NCBI GenBank assembly: GCA_010909165.1
Contig: VJWM01000205.1
Span: 248,001-312,000, forward strand
Origin: Anthoceros angustus
Taxonomy: Eukaryota > Streptophyta > Anthocerotopsida > Anthocerotales > Anthocerotaceae
DNA: 64,000 bases
Direction of reading: 5' to 3'
Notes under the pieces: model-generated
Told to the model about the DNA's origin: nothing
What the model saw: the letters and a program-made list of their open reading frames with translations, nothing else
Database searches by the model: none
Shown here: positions 11,001-23,129 of the stretch, piece by piece
Layout: every line of letters begins with the position of its first letter
Position numbering within the stretch: position 1 is the first letter of the stretch
Program-made: the position numbers and the translations under genes

Positions 11001-14000
11001 ACATTCAACACCTTAGTGATGCAGAAAATATTGATACAACCATCTTCATTCACAATGCACTAGCAAAACACGATTACTTGTTCTTAAATTCCATCCCTAC
11101 AAAGAGACGAAACACAATTACTTGTTCTTGCGCAGCCTTTTCCCTAGACAGCTTTGTTTCCAACTCTCGTTGTAGGGCTTCTTTTTGTTTTTGGAATGCA
11201 AGTTGCTCTTCTCTCGCGGATGCATCCTATGTGATGTTCAAGAGCGTTGAATCAAGCATACCAGCCCGTCAAGAATTTCAGGTGTCTAAAAGCAAATGGG
11301 ACCGACGGAACAATTCAAGGTCTATCTATGCACCATTTGCAGACAATTTTTTGAACCACATAACACTGCTGTCCCGTGATAGCAGTACAAACATAAGAGT
11401 ATACATTCTTAGTTTTTCATACTGCTCTCAAACCTTCAATCTAAACAGTACCTAAAATATCTGCATAGCATGTGTGCGATCAGTCTACAGGTGATAAGGA
11501 ATACCAAGCGCTGCCGCTTTTTCTGTGCTTCTCTTTCTTTCCTATCACGATCATACTCACGCTTCCTTTCCTTCCTTCTTTCAACAATCTGCAAGAAACT
11601 TGTTCGCATGTCAGAGCCTTATACCTACGAAGTAGGTGTTTAACAACGAGCAGAAATGGAAAAATCAGAAGGTGACCTCGTGGGGGATGGAGGCATCCCA
11701 TTCCTGCTCTGGTTCTTCATGCCTCCGATATTTCGGATCCGGGTGATAGTCACAGTACCTATCCGAAAGACCCACACCACCCAAGGTCCATTACATTTCA
11801 TTGCGAGAATCAAACTTGAAACTCCTGACAGTTCACAGAACATGAGATCCGACTATCCTAGCTCACCAGATGTCTGGCAACGAGGTAGGATCCGAGCAAT
11901 TGGGTAGGACACGCCACTTGAGACAGGTGGGGTTATCGCACTGGACCTGGCAGAAGCATTTCATTTGGGTAAACTCCAAGCACACTTTACCTCCAACAGA
12001 CAGACTGCTAACAGCTGTCCACGTACCCACACGACATCAGGGACATCCTCCGAAGAAGGGCCCTGACCAGGACGCTTTGGTCGTGGCTCAGATTGCACCA
12101 CTGCTGTAGTATTGCGCTCCTTTTTCTCCCACCTACAAAGACGATTGTGTAAACACATATGAAAATGCCTTCAAATGTGCAGCCGCTCAAGAACCGCACC
12201 TACCAGTACTCAGCCAACACATCCGAAAGTTTCTTCAAGAGTCGCCGATAAGCTATTGTATCATCAAAATCCTGCGAAGTGCGCAGATATATCAAACCAA
12301 AGCACCTTAGAAACTACAGACAGGAACAAGAGTATCAATAAGACGTACCTGCTTGTTATGAGTCGGTTGAAGAAAATCTGCCTCAACGATTCCAATGACC
12401 CCCATGCCCCTCTCGTTCTCCTCCAATTGAATGCCCACCTGAACCGCAGACATGTAAGGGAGTTAAGCATGAGAGCTATACAGCTCGACATAGCCAACAT
12501 TAACCAAAAATCCTGAGTATAGCAAATACCCTCATATAGGCCTTGATTAGTCGGTTCCGATGGTAAAGCATCATACCGTAAAGATTCTTGTTCTCTGTAT
12601 TGAACCTACATTACAAGAACCATATCAGACCAAACCCCCTGCCAACGACATATAGAGCGTAATTCAAGATTGTGATCTGCAGTGCAGTTCAAAGAACATA
12701 AACTTAAAAACAGAAAGCAATCTGTCCCACCCTAGTTCAATCTTCAGAGTCTCCGACACTCCAACCGGCTTGTAGGTCTCCGTCTCTTTCATACTGAGCA
12801 AACCAGATATCCTCTTTGTCTTCACTTTTTTGTCACTACACAAATAACCCGCCTTAGTTGGAGGATGGCTCTTCTCTGAGAATGAACAAGATTGCATTCC
12901 ACCAGAAGCATTTGAGGGCCTGTACCGTATGAAGATCTGCATTCGTGGGACTTTGTACAGTATAGCGACATATGCACGCAACGAGTAATCCGTTGTGACG
13001 TCTACAGAGTTGGGCTGCAGAGCAATCACATGATCAGTACAGGGTTCTACCGGATCCACGACAGGTGATGAAGCTTTCCATCAACTAGAACAGGGCAGAA
13101 AAGTGCCAGATTTTCCCCGGGGCCGGTCGCTGAACCTGCCAGGCATATTTTTGCCTCCGATATCAAAGCCATATTGCCTTCGAAGCCTTAGCTGTTGCAA
13201 ACCCAACAGCTAAGACTTCATAATGTAATTGGTACCTGATTTGGGCGCAGCTGCTGAAAGTGCGATGAGCTGATTTCAGACGTTATACGGATGTCATGTG
13301 GGTCACTCTTAAAATCCAGTTCAAGATGACCTTCATGTCGGCGCAAGTGCGATATAATCAGGATCTGCGACAATCAGTGGGTAGACATGGATGAACAGCT
13401 GGACCGCATAGTTCTGTTTTGGAAATCGAAATTAAACATCCCTCTCCAAAAGCTTCTCAGGACACAAGGCATTCCAAGGCTCCCAATACATCTGACAAAA
13501 AGTACTGGTGAGAGTGGACTGACCCCCCTCACAAACAGTGTTCTACTTTGTGTACACTTACAGCTCCAGTCTGAGGAATGGCTTCTAGCTGAGCGAGAAG
13601 ACTTTCTTCATCAGGAAATATGGAGTATTCACAGATAGCCGCCAAGCTTTCTTCAGCATCAAGGTCCATTTCAGATAGTCTGTCTGTCTTGTGGTTAAGG
13701 ATTCTAGTTGAACATCACATCACAACAAGGGGGTCGAGGTGGGGAACGTTAACAAGTATCAGCTATCCAGAAGCAGTTATCGGGAAAAGACATCTCCTGG
13801 AGGATACTTCCATTCAAGTCCCAGGAGACCTGTGGTATAAGAATATCCTCTGCTCCAGTTGAAAGCTGCACCAAGATAGACGTTCAACGTACATTTGTCA
13901 AGAAGCTCAAGAAATCTCATGAGAGGAGGTATCTTCTGAAGGACTTAACGACAAACTCACCAGAAATGTCTGTGAAAGGAAGCCGGCTGTCATACTTGTT

Positions 14001-14746
14001 GCACATTTGGTCAGGACCAGAACATCCTGCCCCAACCGCATCGTTCCGGACTGCCATTGAGCAGTTGAGAACAAAGGAGACCAAGTAGTTAGAGCATAAT
14101 GAAGAGCTAGCATGCGCACAGTCGTCATGACCAAATCAGCTAAACATAACGAGCAAAAACAATGTTACCTCCATGAAAGCAGCAAAATCAGCTATAGTGA
14201 AGAGGATGCTAACCTTGAACCCATTCCCATGCTTGCCGATGGACCTGTCTCCAGCAGTCATTTGCTGCAACATTGAAGAGTCAATCCATGAGCCATGCAA
14301 CTTCGGTACTTAACGTTCAAAGATGCTGCTACGCACAAGCTGCAATACGAACACACCCGTGTCGAAAACAAAGTAGGAAGCTGAGAGCAGCCTCACCTTC
14401 TTGGAGTGTCCAAAACTGAGCATCTTGTGGAGGCGTTCAGGAGTCAAGCCACAGCCATTGTCCATGAACACCAAACAGGGCTCACCGTTGAACTCCTTCA
14501 TATCAATGCAAAATTGAGATGCACTGACATCCGGGTCGATGGCATTGTCGATCAGCCTGCGTTGGACAGCGTACCGTACACGCGATCAAACCAAGACCCT
14601 ACCACGCACCTTTCAACCAGGCAGGAAGCATTATCCGAGTCTTACTCTGCAATAGCTCCAAAAACCCAACGATGACTGGTACTGTTGCTGTGCAGGAATT
14701 TGGGATGAGTGGTGCAGTGCTTGACATGGATAAAGGGCTCTGCCAT
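8017..14746 (-). CDS. MORC-family ATPase with CW zinc finger, MORC3/4-like
   Basis: The first exon (ATG 14746, end 14646) has [21 protein letters not shown] and splices in frame to [12 protein letters not shown] at 14556. [20 protein letters not shown] follows: the GHKL ATPase Bergerat fold with its Asn and DxGxG motifs. Further exons give [30 protein letters not shown], the S5-like part ([35 protein letters not shown]) and a CW zinc finger near 11700-11930 ([11 protein letters not shown]...WYC). A long Arg/Glu/Gln coiled coil covers 10150-11600 and a Gln/Ser-rich region 8923-10087. C-terminal helical exons lie at 8658-8780, 8470-8568 and 8017-8133, with phases that agree. MORC ATPases compact chromatin and silence genes; CW domains bind methylated H3K4. 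ATP-binding residues look intact. The start is the first ATG after an in-frame stop. Confidence 0.88.
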
Positions 14747-16380
14747 TTGATTCCGTCTCTGTCGGAGAAAGTGGTACCCACGACCAACCGTTCAGCCAAG
14801 CTCTTCACATCAATTTGACCGCGCCATCCTGCGTCTATCCCTCCTCAAAGCGGCAACAATTGCCTGAAAACATAGCCGACCGAGACAGACTCGACACACG
14901 ACCTAAGGCCACGAAGGACCGTTCTTGCTCCTCCCCATTCCAGATTTCCACTGCCCATCAGGCGTCCCTATCCAAACAATTCCATTGCCGCTTCCCAACG
15001 CTGTCCAATTTATCAATGGCTGTGATAGCACCTCGACTGCGAGCTGGAGGACCGTACATTCACCACCACGGCAACAACACCCCCCCTCCGTTCACCTGCC
15101 CATAACGCTGATCCTCCCAAATGCGCAAGTCCTGACTCAACGTGATTAACCAGCGCCCAATGTACGCCCCCGGGGCCACGACACAGCGCAGTCACAGGGA
15201 AGCAGCAGCAGCAGCAGGCATTCGCAGGCAATAGGTGGGGCGGCACAAAATTCGATCCTGCCCACATTCCAAGCCCGATTGTGCGCAAATTGCGATTCCA
15301 GCTCACATGAGGAATGCACCTGGCACCCAATCACAAGCGTTCAAATTCCCATGTCCCCACAGGAGTATCCGACAGCAGGTAGGACAAAAAGCAGATGCCG
15401 TCCGGCTCCGGAACCCGAGGAGGCGGCGTGCGCAGCGCAGGCGAAGGAGAGGGGGAGGGAATGCGAGAAGCGAGGGCAAGCAAGGCGAAGGAGGAGGAGG
15501 TGGGCGAGGCAGCGCAGCACTCAGAAGCGCATTCCGTGCAGGAGGTGGAGGAAGAGGGGGGCCGGGGCCGGAGTCGGAGTCGGGCGAGGGCAGGAGCCTG
15601 ATGAGGGGTCGCGGGCAGAGCGGCTGGGGGGCGGGCCGGCTGTGGGCAGCGTGTCATTATTGGGTGCCATGCGTGGGGTGGTACAGCGTCAGCGGGTGGT
15701 ACATGCGGGCGTAGGCGGGAAAGGAACCCGGGGGCAGGGCCGGAGCTTGGCGCCAAGCAAAGTTCCCAGGAGACAGGGCAGCAGCTGGCCCGGCCTGGCC
15801 GAGTGGGAGTGGGAGAAGAAGCGGAGCGTGAAGGACTTGCTCATTCATGCTGGCCTGCCACGGGGAGGGGTCGCCGTCGCGGTCAGTGCCAGTTCAGCAG
15901 TACATCACCATATGCAGCTGGTGCTTGTGCGGTAAACGGAAGTCGGGAGCAGGGAGCAGAGACCCGGACCCCGCTACAAGCCTGCGCTCGGCCTGGTCGT
16001 GAAAACGTCAGACTACACGCAATGCTTCTCCCAGTCTCCGGCACGGCGGCCGGGGCCTGGGCCGGATTTTGGTGCCTTCCTATTGGCTGAAGTCTCTTTT
16101 CAAATGCCCCGGATTCCTGGCCTCTCTCCACAGCGGTAACGCGCACCAGCCAGGCTTTCCGACATGTACAGATTAGTAGGAACTTCTGCACTTTCCCTCC
16201 GGACAGCAGTCGTGACTCGTCCAGTCCCAAATTGCCCACCACCAGTGACCACCACCCAGCATCCCGCACAACAGCACAACACGCAGAACGCAGAACGCAG
16301 ACCGCACACCGCACACCGAACTCCGACTCATTCCCTCCTAATAAGCAGGATTCAATTTTCATTTGCAGTGCTCAAGGCTT
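14747..16380. other. GC-rich, purine-rich intergenic region upstream of MORC
   Basis: No protein family was recognised in any frame. The stretch 15375-15640 is very G/A-rich on the + strand and gives long but low-complexity Arg/Gly/Glu open frames. A CAG-type run (gcagcagcagcagcagg) lies near 15201-15217. This is probably the MORC promoter and leader plus spacer. Confidence 0.5.
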
Positions 16381-16690
16381 AATTGGACTCGGTAAGCATT
16401 GTTGAACTTTTCAAATGAGTTTTGAAAGCATAAGTCTTAATTTTTTCTCTTCTTATATTTATCTTTTTTATCCTATATATCAAAATTTGTATAGGTATAT
16501 ACTTCCTTCTTCCATCTAAAACTAAAACTATTCTTAGTTAAGCTATCTATTATATCTTTATATAAAAAAATAAGTATGATAGAGTTTATACATCATCTTA
16601 GATAAAATATGAAATCTTCTCAATAAAGACCTAATCTACTTTATCTTTGTCGCCATGTGTATTGGGTCTTGATAAGAGGATATGTATGTA
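16381..16690. other. AT-rich spacer
   Basis: There is an abrupt switch from GC-rich to AT-rich sequence at about 16380. No gene, terminal repeat or RNA was identified. Confidence 0.4.
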
Positions 16691-17600
16691 CATGTGAAGT
16701 CACAGTCTATACGTTTTGAAAAATCTCATGTATAGTACAATGATGTTTTTTTGTGGCACAAGGTTACACGTACTTCCTCTTGGGAAAGTGTTTTTGGCAA
16801 AGTGACTTTGTGCTTCATGACACTTTGGAAACCACATAACCCAATGAATCTTTTGTGCTCAAAGCTATAAGTATGTATGTACTTCGTGGATTGTTGGAAA
16901 AGCAAAAATTGCGAAATGAAAATGTTCCGAGTAAGACGACAAGTATGTACTTCTACCAAGATTGGAAAAGCAAGCAGAGATCGTGCGATGAATATTTTTT
17001 GTGTGAGGTTGCATGTTAGTACTGTACTTGGTCGGCGCTAGGAAAAGCAGACACAGATCGTGCATGAATATTTTGGGTGCGAGTCTATATGTACATGAAT
17101 ATTTTGGGTGCGAGTCTATGTGTACTTCGTTGACGCTTAAAAAAGCAAGCACTGATCGTGCAATGAATATTTTCTGCTCCAAGCTACATGTACTTTGTCC
17201 GATGCTTGGAAAAACGATGGATATTGCTTTTATGTATGTACTTGGTGGAGGCTTTATGGATGTACCTTGTTGACGCTTGGGAAAAAGTAGATCATGCCTG
17301 TATGTATGTACTTTGTTGATACTTGGGAAAGCGCACATCGTGCATTGAATATTTTGTGTGCGTGACTACATGTACTTCTTAGAAGCTTGCAAAAATACAC
17401 ATGGTGCAATGAATATGAACATTGTTTTGGCAGAGCATGTACTTTATCTTCTCAAAACACCCCATGCACGCAACGTATGTATGCACCTTATCTCGGCAAA
17501 ACACGGACTGTTCCATGAAGGCAATATGTACTTCAATGATGAAAATGTATGTATGTACACACTACACACATTGTATGTATGTACCACCCAATGAAGAGCA
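16690..17600. repeat. Decayed minisatellite, ~65-80 bp units around ATGTACTT
   Basis: At least ten imperfect units run head to tail. Each starts near (t)atgtactt, then has g(g)acgcttggaaaagca, atcgtgcaatgaatattttg and tgcgagtctac before the next atgtactt. Clear unit starts are near 16877, 16946, 17025, 17124, 17190, 17238, 17306, 17370 and 17437. Spacing is usually 65-70 bp, with some truncated units, and divergence is high, so this is an old array. There are no spaced identical repeats with unique spacers, so it is not a CRISPR array. Confidence 0.8.
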
Positions 17601-18599
17601 AAATTTAATGAAGAGCAACCTCAGTGTACCTTATGCTATCGAGAATTAGACAGCATAATAAAAAGCAAAATGATACAAGATTGCTCGGAGCACATGAGCC
17701 ACTACTAGCTTTAGAGAGTCATAACAAGTGGCATAGACCTTTTTAGAGTATGTAAACTTAGTAGGAACAATGAGAAATATGCACTATTCACCCACATCCA
17801 TCATAATATCAAGTTGAAGAACTCGAATACCTTCTGTTAAATGTAGGATAAAACCAAAATTTTTAGCATATATTTTATTGATAACGTAATACTTTTGTAT
17901 TTCTAAATATTGATTTCACCCTTATCAAGCAAAGCTGCCTTCATAACATGGGGTCCAAATAGCAAAGTGATGGTAGATGTGTTTTATGATCATAATTTGC
18001 AAAAGAAGACTTCGTAAGGGGCATATGGGTAACCAAAAGTTAAGTTTCGAGGTAGAGAAAGCTCCAACATGAGGAGGAGATTTTTTTTAGCGCTCACATG
18101 AGCGAGGAGATTTGCTTGCTTAGGTCTTGTAGGTAGGTCTGCGTTCTCACTCTGAAATGCGGCCTCGTCAAATTCATGGAGATGAAATTGTTGAGACATA
18201 TATTTCTAACAGATTAGATTATTGTAATGTACAGTAAAGATAAAGATTTCAGCGTGTGCATCTCAGACCTCAGGAGTCAAGAAATGTATCCGCCCCAGAT
18301 GCTGACGGAGGGATGGCCTGCGATACGATCGGGATTCCAGGCGAATTGAGCAAGATATGGCACCCATTACATACACCAAGCCCACATCGAAATGCTATGG
18401 AGAAGCCATGGACATAACATGCCACTCAGGATTTGGCATACGCAAAGCATTTCTCGCTTGAAAGATTGAGACGTAGGTATGTAGTAGCATCATGAGGGTG
18501 TGGTCCAGGAGCAAGGAAAGGAGGTGGGCAGCACTTGCATCTCCCAATCAGCAACAGGCTGAGGGGGGGATGAAAGTGCTGGCCGCCCGAGGCCAGCGC
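17601..18599. other. AT-rich spacer, 3' flank of LACS
   Basis: No coding family was recognised. The last ~100 bp before 18600 are probably the 3' UTR of the minus-strand acyl-CoA synthetase. Confidence 0.4.
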
Positions 18600-20875
18600 C
18601 TAAGCATAGAGGGCTTTCAATTCGGACGCGAAAGTCTTCTTCAGGGCCTCGCGCTTCAGCTTGAGAGCTGCGGTCACAAGGCCAGACTCGGGAGTCCAGG
18701 GCTCCGGAAGCAGCTTGATCTTGGTGGGAATCTCGAAGCGCTCCAGCTTGGACTGCTTGCCCACCTGCGCTAGCGAGCGCAACACCTCCTGCACCGCCTC
18801 CTTCTTGGAGCAAAGGTCCTGGATCCTCTCGAACTCCACCCCGGCCTTCCTGGCCCAGTCCTCCAGCGCGCCCTCCGCCGCCACCACCAGCGCCACCACG
18901 AAGCTGTGGAAGGGGTCGGCGTGCACCATGATGTTGTCCACGAACTTGCTCCCGGCCAGACCCGCCTCCACCTTGCCCAGCGACACGTACTCCCCGTGCT
19001 GCAGCTTCACGATGTCCTTCTTCCTGTCCACGATCTCCAGGCATCCGTCGGGGTGGAACTGGCCGATGTCCCCGGTGTAGAACCAGCGCAGCCCCCGCGC
19101 GTCCGTCTTATAGACCTCCTCCGTCTTGGCTTCGTTCTTGAAGTAGCCGAGGGTGACGCTGGGTCCCCCGATCACAACCTCCCCCCGCGGCATGGGCTCG
19201 TCCGTCACCCGGTACCCGCCCTCCTCCCAGCTCACCAGCTTCACGTAGCAGTGCGGCACGGGCGGGCCAACCCGCCCCACCGAAGAGTCATCCCACTCGC
19301 TGAAGGTGGCGCCCGCGCAGGTCTCAGTGAGCCCATACCCCTGCCCGATGGGCGTCCCGAGGCAGACGTTGATGAACCTCTGCGTGTCCCCAGCCAGTGG
19401 CGCTCCACCCGACAGCAGCCCCCGGAGCTGGCCTCCCAGCACAGCCCTCACCTTCCGGAACACAAGCGCGTCCCAGAGCGCCTTCTCGAGCCCCCACGCC
19501 CCCCACCACTTCCCCTCCACAGCCGCCAGCCGCCTCCGGTACGCCAGATCGAAGAGCGCCTTCACCAGTCCCCCCTTGGCTTCCAGCTGCCGCCGCACGC
19601 CATCCCGCACCCGGTCCAGGATGGCCGGCACGGCCGTCATCAGCGTGGGACGGAGCTCGGACGCGTCCCCCTTGCTCCCCTTCTGGATCTTGTTGCTGGT
19701 GTCAGTGAGCGTGAGCGGAGACCCGTACCCGATCCCCGCCCCGCTCCCCACCATCACCACCTCCGCGGCCAGCTCCAGGACGTGCGCCAGCGGGAGATAG
19801 GCGACGTAGGTGTCCTCCGGCCCCAGCCCCGGCACCAGCTGCGTCATCCCGCCCACAGTGGCCGCCAGGTTGCGGTGCGACATCACCACGCCCTTGGGCA
19901 TCCCGGTGCTCCCGCTGGTGTACATGATCACGGCCGTATCCGAGTGCGATGGCAGGTCGGCCGGGACCGGGCTCTGCTGCCCCCGGGCCTCCACCTGGGA
20001 GAATGCCAGCACCGTCCACCCAGTCCCCCGAGCCGACTCTACCACCTCCTTCAGCTCCGCCTCCTCCCGTCCTCCATGTACACCACCCGGCGCACCGCCC
20101 CGAGCCGCTCCCGCAGCCCCGCCAGCTTCCGCAGCTGCTTCACGTCGCACACCACCGTCGTCACCTCCGTCTCCGTGAGCGAGAAGGCCAGCGCCTCCTC
20201 CCCCAGCGAGGCGTAGATGGTCACCGCGGGCGCATTCCTCCTGAAGCAGGCCTGCGCCGCGATGAGCCACTCCGCGCGCGTCTCTGCGAAAATGGCCACC
20301 CGCTCGCCCTTGCCATGGCCCAAGCTCGCCAGCCCCGACGAGAAATCGCACACCCGCTGAAACGTCTGCGCGTACGTGAGCCACACGTACCCTCCCAGCA
20401 CCAGCTTCTCAAAGGATTTCCCGTCCGCGCTCTTCTGCACCTCGCGCTTCACCAGGGTTCTGGTCCCCAGGAGCCGGTTGTGCGGGAATTTCTCCTTGCA
20501 AGCTTGCTCGAAGAGCGCGGCCAAGGTGGCCGACCCGTCTAGATCCTCCACCAGGCTCAGGAACCTGTGGTTGCGGTACACCACGCCCTCCTCCGCCGGC
20601 TCCGTCTCGGAGGCAGGGGCCAGCTCCACCCTAACCCCACGCTGCTTCGGCTTCTTGCCCCGCGCCGTGATCGCCATCACGGCCGCCACGGCCGCAATTC
20701 CCACCCAAACCCCCGGCATCTTCACTCCCCCAAGAAGAGCAGAACCAAGATCCCTGCCTTCCTTGCCGCGCACGCTGCCCACGCCCTGAGCTTCTGCAAC
20801 TGCGGCCAGGGCCTTTGTAGCTGTCAGGACCAGAGCCAGGGCGGAGATGGCCACGAGGCCCAACAGGGAAGCCAT
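18600..20875 (-). CDS. Long-chain acyl-CoA synthetase, LACS8/9 type, one frameshift
   Basis: The enzyme activates free fatty acids to acyl-CoA using ATP. The N-terminal part (ATG 20875) has two hydrophobic segments ([30 protein letters not shown]) before the conserved [15 protein letters not shown] and [10 protein letters not shown] blocks. The rest has the AMP-binding loop [75 protein letters not shown] and the C-terminal [16 protein letters not shown], closely matching Arabidopsis LACS9 (known family). The gene is a single GC-rich exon, whereas plant LACS8/9 genes usually have many introns. The reading frame breaks once near 20070, at the codons for MEDG. The span of 2276 bp is one short of 759 codons, and one extra G in the GGG run there would restore the family sequence. 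So it is either an assembly or sequencing slip or a recent pseudogene. Confidence 0.88.
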
Positions 20876-21385
20876 CGCAAAGGGAAGGTGGAGAGCAAAC
20901 AGGAAGGTATCGGTGAGCCCTCAGAACGGCAACTTCAATGACGGGAGGAACAGCAACATCAGCTGCACAAAATGGATATATGTACTTTCCCGCCGGGCTG
21001 AGCTGGGACTCGCTGGAAGCTACACTTGGAAAGCGCAAATCGGCCTGCTGATTCATCGGCACCAAAGCCTCAAGACGCTTCCGCCAATCCGGTGGCGCGG
21101 CCTGGCACAGCGAGCGCGTGTCCTCCCGACTCTTCCTGCATCCACGTTCGCCACCTCGACGGATGCTAATCGTTGCTTATTTGGATGAGCCTCCGGTCGT
21201 TTAGGGCACCAGGCTTGTTTTCTCGAGACAGATGCATGCATCGATGTATATAGGTCTGCGGAAGGCATCGATTCCCGGCCATGGCTCTTAGGGTTCATCC
21301 AGCGGACCGGCATTTTGCTGCACGATGGTGAAGGCATCGTCCTCACAGGCAGCGAGCTGACCGCCATTTGTAGCTGGTGGGAATC
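20876..21385. promoter_or_regulatory. Intergenic promoter region between divergent LACS and MMTAG2-like genes
   Basis: 510 bp separate the two divergent start codons. A TATA-like tgtatatagg lies at about 21244-21253, roughly 135 bp before the + strand ATG at 21386. Use as a promoter is inferred from position only. Confidence 0.4.
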
Positions 21386-22640
21386 ATGTATCACCCATCT
21401 CGCGGTGGCGTGAGAGGCGGACGGGATCGTAAGGATCTCTTGCTTTATTCAGAATGCGCAGAAATGTGGTGTGCGTGGTTCTTGGGCTCTGCTTGACCGT
21501 GTGGGTGTTCGTGATGCTGACTTGATGATGCTGGGTTCGCAGAATTTAATTGGGACGACGTGAAAAATGACAAGCACCGGGAGAATTATCTTGGCCACAG
21601 TATCAAGGCTCCGGTTGGCAGATGGCAGAAAGGTGTGTGAATGTGTGTGTGCTAAGGTTTGCGCCATGATTCTGTCAGTGTTTGATGCCGAATGCAGAGG
21701 ATAGTGACGGTTGGAGCTGTGATTTGCAGGAAAGGATTTGCATTGGTATGCCAAGGGCGGTTCGCAGAAGGAGGCGGATGCTGCGAGGGCGGAGATTGCA
21801 AGGGTGAAGGAGGAGGAGGAACAGTTGATGCGAGAAGCTTTAGGTCTGGCTCCCAAGCGGGATACTAAGCCACGTGGCAGCAATATTGACAAGCATGAGG
21901 CTGCAGAGCTTTTTAAAAGGGGAGTGAAAGACGATTCGGCTCCTGATTATTCGCCTGGACAGCGTGTGGAAGGCCTTGGATTCGCGCCGTAAGTCACCTT
22001 AGGCCCATCTCTTGTCATGTCAGGTTTCGATCTCAACATCTTAAGGTATGGTTTGTTATGCAGGGCGCCGAAGCCTACTGTTGTTCAACAGGATGCAGGT
22101 GAAGGTTCTGCCCGGAGGAGGAATAATGACAGAGTAAAATCTGAGGCGGCCAGACAGCCTCAAGGACGAGGTAGGGAGGTTTCTGCACCAAGCCGAGTTG
22201 AAACTGTTGGGAGGGAGGAGGAGGAGGCTGGCCCTAGTCAGGTGCAGGCCTCAAGAAGTGAAGCGGATGACTCCAGGAAGAGTAGAGCTGTCAGTAATGG
22301 GAGGGATGAACATGGTATTCGCTCAACGTCCTCCAATGCTGACACAGAGCGGGACGCAGATGTCCTGCCTATCAGAAAGCACGGGAAGGCTGGAACTTGT
22401 GAAAGAGATCGCAAGAACGGAACCGATTCAGAGCCAAGGAAAAGAAGTGAGCATAGAGGGTTGAAGAGGTCACACAGAAGAACATCTGATTCTGACTTTG
22501 AAACCGATCAGAGTGGGGGGAGGGTGACGAGTAGGCACAGAAAGGAGTCTCAAGAGACGGACAGAAGGAGACATGGCGACAAAAGGGTTGCAAAGGAGGG
22601 GCACAGGAGAACTGGTGGAAGGGCATCAGATTCTGAGTAA
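21386..22640 (+). CDS. MMTAG2-like protein (kinase-phosphorylation domain family)
   Basis: Four exons (21386-21428, 21543-21632, 21730-21988, 22064-22640) join in frame to 322 residues. The N-terminus [20 protein letters not shown], then [20 protein letters not shown] and DLHWYAKG, is the hallmark of the MMTAG2 family (multiple myeloma tumour-associated protein 2, Pfam kinase-phosphorylation domain). These are small nuclear proteins of unknown biochemical role found across eukaryotes. After this ~120-residue domain the tail is Arg/Ser/Glu/Asp-rich, with SDSD and SDSE motifs typical of phosphorylated splicing-associated tails. The second exon starts after a gttcgcag acceptor, and all phases agree. 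The function in plants is not known to me. Confidence 0.85.
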
Positions 22641-23129
22641 TGTGTGGGTGGTTGTGCAGAAGGTAGAGGCAGAAAGAACACTGTCATGATATGATTTTAC
22701 CAGGGTATTGGAAAAGGTTGGAGTGGTTCATAATTGGATAAGAGTACACCTCCTGGGGTGAAGGAATAGCACAGAACTCGTACAATGGGAAAAGTCAATT
22801 CCAAGCCTAACCTTGAGTGGCTAAATGCATGTAGGATGCTGAAGCTGAACTTCGTCTACTTTCCTTAGTAAAAGCGCACACCACAAGTGCAGATTTCTTG
22901 TGCACTTCAAGGTGTCTAAGCAACTATATGTTAGACATCTATTGTGGGCAATATTCAGCAGCTTTGTGGGGCAGTGGTCTCTACTAGACCTGTTGCTTGA
23001 CAGTTGACGTGCAGGTCGTAGTAGACTGCCTAACAGATTCTGTGGGGTTGTTCTTCAATCTGCAATTCTGTATAATCTAGTCTGTGACACCATCTGCACG
23101 CAGTTGCTCGTGGACTTGCATTGTGAGGA
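22641..23129. other. Intergenic DNA between the MMTAG2-like gene and the broken coiled-coil copy
   Basis: Nothing recognised beyond the likely 3' UTR of the MMTAG2-like gene. Confidence 0.4.

Noticed and set aside
15235-15935. Long Arg/Gly/Glu-rich frames in several registers
   Set aside because: Purine-rich sequence opens several frames at once and none has a recognisable domain.
16690-17600. Regularly spaced repeats as a possible CRISPR array
   Set aside because: The units are diverged and contiguous without unique spacers, and the genome is eukaryotic.
18906-20216. 436-codon plus-strand open frame
   Set aside because: It lies antisense to the LACS gene in GC-rich DNA. Its His/Arg/Pro-rich composition is a mirror of the real coding frame.
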